Origin: Phycisphaerales bacterium
GTDB taxonomy: Bacteria; Planctomycetota; Phycisphaerae; Sedimentisphaerales; Anaerohalosphaeraceae
Direction of reading: 5' to 3'
Length of the DNA: 6,409 bases
NCBI GenBank assembly: GCA_003152975.1
Contig: PMBP01000283.1
Span: forward strand, 1 to 6,409
The notes beneath the pieces were generated by a model, which ran no database searches, had not been told where the DNA came from, and saw nothing but the letters and a program-made list of their open reading frames with translations. A program made the translations under genes and the position numbers. Of this stretch, positions 6,064-6,409 are shown in pieces. The stretch's first letter is position 1. Each line of letters begins with the position of its first letter.

Positions 6064-6095
6064 ATTTTCTATTTTCTATTTTCGATTTTCAATTT
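6064..6095. repeat. AT-rich 7-bp tandem repeat (ATTTTCN, about 4.6 units)
   Basis: Units ATTTTCT, ATTTTCT, ATTTTCG and ATTTTCA are followed by ATTT, starting a few bases after the flavodiiron stop codon. Repeats of this kind are common in spacers of environmental bacterial genomes. It may serve as a weak U-rich termination zone, but no hairpin precedes it. Confidence 0.65.
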
Positions 6096-6102
6096 GGTCT
6101 CA

Positions 6103-6126
6103 CGCAAAGGCGCCAAGACGCAAAGA
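6103..6126. repeat. CGCAAAG-type octamer repeat (3 units)
   Basis: CGCAAAGG, CGCCAAGA and CGCAAAGA stand in tandem, flanked by TCTCA and AAAAG. I recognise this as a widely dispersed intergenic repeat in many environmental bacteria. It has no coding potential and its function is unknown. Confidence 0.6.
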
Positions 6127-6166
6127 AAAGAACAGGCAGAAGAAAAAAGTCAGAAGGCGGAGAAAG

Positions 6167-6193
6167 TGGATTCCCGCTTTCGCGGGAATGACA
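6167..6193. repeat. Intact ATTCCC/GGGAAT palindromic element (dRS3-like)
   Basis: The core ATTCCCGC-TTTC-GCGGGAAT (6170-6189) is a perfect 8-bp stem with a four-base loop, followed by GACA. The core fits the ATTCCC-N8-GGGAAT pattern of Neisseria dRS3, and spurious translations of such repeats give the familiar CHSRESGNP peptide. There is no T-tract, so it is not a standard terminator. It lies 20 bp upstream of the superoxide reductase start, close enough to influence its mRNA leader. Confidence 0.75.
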
Positions 6194-6212
6194 GGACAGA
6201 AAGGGAGAAATA

Positions 6213-6409
6213 ATGGCAGAGCGATTACAGGTGTATAAATGTGCGGTGTGCGGGAACATCGTCATGGTGACCCATGGCGGAGCCGGGGAACTGGTGTGCT
6301 GCGAACAGCCGATGATCCTGATGCCGGAAAAGACGGCCGATTCCAAGACCGAAAAGCATGTTCCCGTGATCGAAAAGATCAGCGGCGGCTACAAGGTCAA
6401 GGTCGGCAG
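6213..6409 (+). CDS. dfx: Superoxide reductase (desulfoferrodoxin), 5' part only
   Basis: Superoxide reductase converts superoxide to H2O2 without releasing O2, using rubredoxin as donor. Only the first 65 residues are in the window; the family is usually about 125. Residues 1-36 are the desulforedoxin-like domain with Cys10, Cys13, Cys29 and Cys30 for centre I ([17 protein letters not shown]), which makes it a two-iron (class I) enzyme. The start of the catalytic domain shows Glu47-Lys48-His49 (EKHVPVIEK), numbered as in the Desulfarculus baarsii enzyme, where these residues are catalytic or bind centre II. The remaining His and Cys ligands lie beyond the window end. AAGGGAG five bases before the ATG is a strong ribosome-binding site. 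The repeat-rich upstream spacer suggests separate transcription or late insertion of repeats into an older operon. Confidence 0.93.
   Translation, partial: MAERLQVYKCAVCGNIVMVTHGGAGELVCCEQPMILMPEKTADSKTEKHVPVIEKISGGYKVKVG

Noticed and set aside
6089..6346. Minus-strand 85-codon frame containing CHSRESGNP
   Set aside because: This peptide is the well-known artefact of translating the ATTCCC/GGGAAT repeat, and the frame is antisense to the superoxide reductase start.

Overview
The window reads as accessory-metabolism DNA from a moderately GC-rich, anaerobic or microaerophilic bacterium. The evidence for an anaerobic lifestyle is a run of genes typical of oxygen defence in anaerobes: a PerR-type peroxide sensor, rubrerythrin, a thiol peroxidase, an A-type flavodiiron protein and a two-iron superoxide reductase. 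The intergenic spacers carry AT-rich heptamer repeats, a CGCAAAG-type octamer repeat and an ATTCCC/GGGAAT palindromic element. I associate such repeats with environmental genomes such as Planctomycetota (Phycisphaerae-like) and Desulfobacterota. That taxonomic guess is weak and rests on repeat style and gene content only.

Layout. Positions 1-160 are intergenic and contain a heptamer tandem repeat and an eroded palindromic element. Positions 161-1675 (minus strand) encode a secreted GH5 glycoside hydrolase with an N-terminal carbohydrate-binding-like beta-sandwich. A 228-bp divergent spacer follows, holding a candidate GH5 promoter and two small inverted repeats. Positions 1904-2978 (plus) encode two pairs of CBS domains in two overlapping reading frames. 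The junction looks frameshifted or is an unusual overlap. From 3007 onward everything is on the plus strand: a good sigma70-type promoter, perR (3063-3554), rbr (3580-4152), a 93-bp spacer with a 9-bp perfect inverted repeat, tpx with a lipoprotein signal and a second internal start (4246-4833), and the flavodiiron protein gene (4880-6058). A 154-bp repeat-rich spacer leads to the first 65 codons of superoxide reductase (6213 to the window end).

How the genes fit together. PerR would sense peroxide through a His/Asp metal site whose residues line up with B. subtilis PerR at a constant offset of four. Rubrerythrin and Tpx remove H2O2 and organic peroxides, the flavodiiron protein reduces O2 (or NO) to water, and superoxide reductase turns superoxide into H2O2 for the peroxidases. 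No rubredoxin, NADH:rubredoxin reductase or thioredoxin gene is visible, so the electron donors must be encoded elsewhere. The GH5 and CBS genes are neighbours without a demonstrated link to this pathway.

I see no CRISPR array, transposase, tRNA or rRNA, and no wholly new system. The best leads are the apparent dual-start, dual-location Tpx, the broken CBS junction, the shared AT-rich operator-like motifs around perR/rbr/tpx, and the repeats that flank the cluster on both sides.
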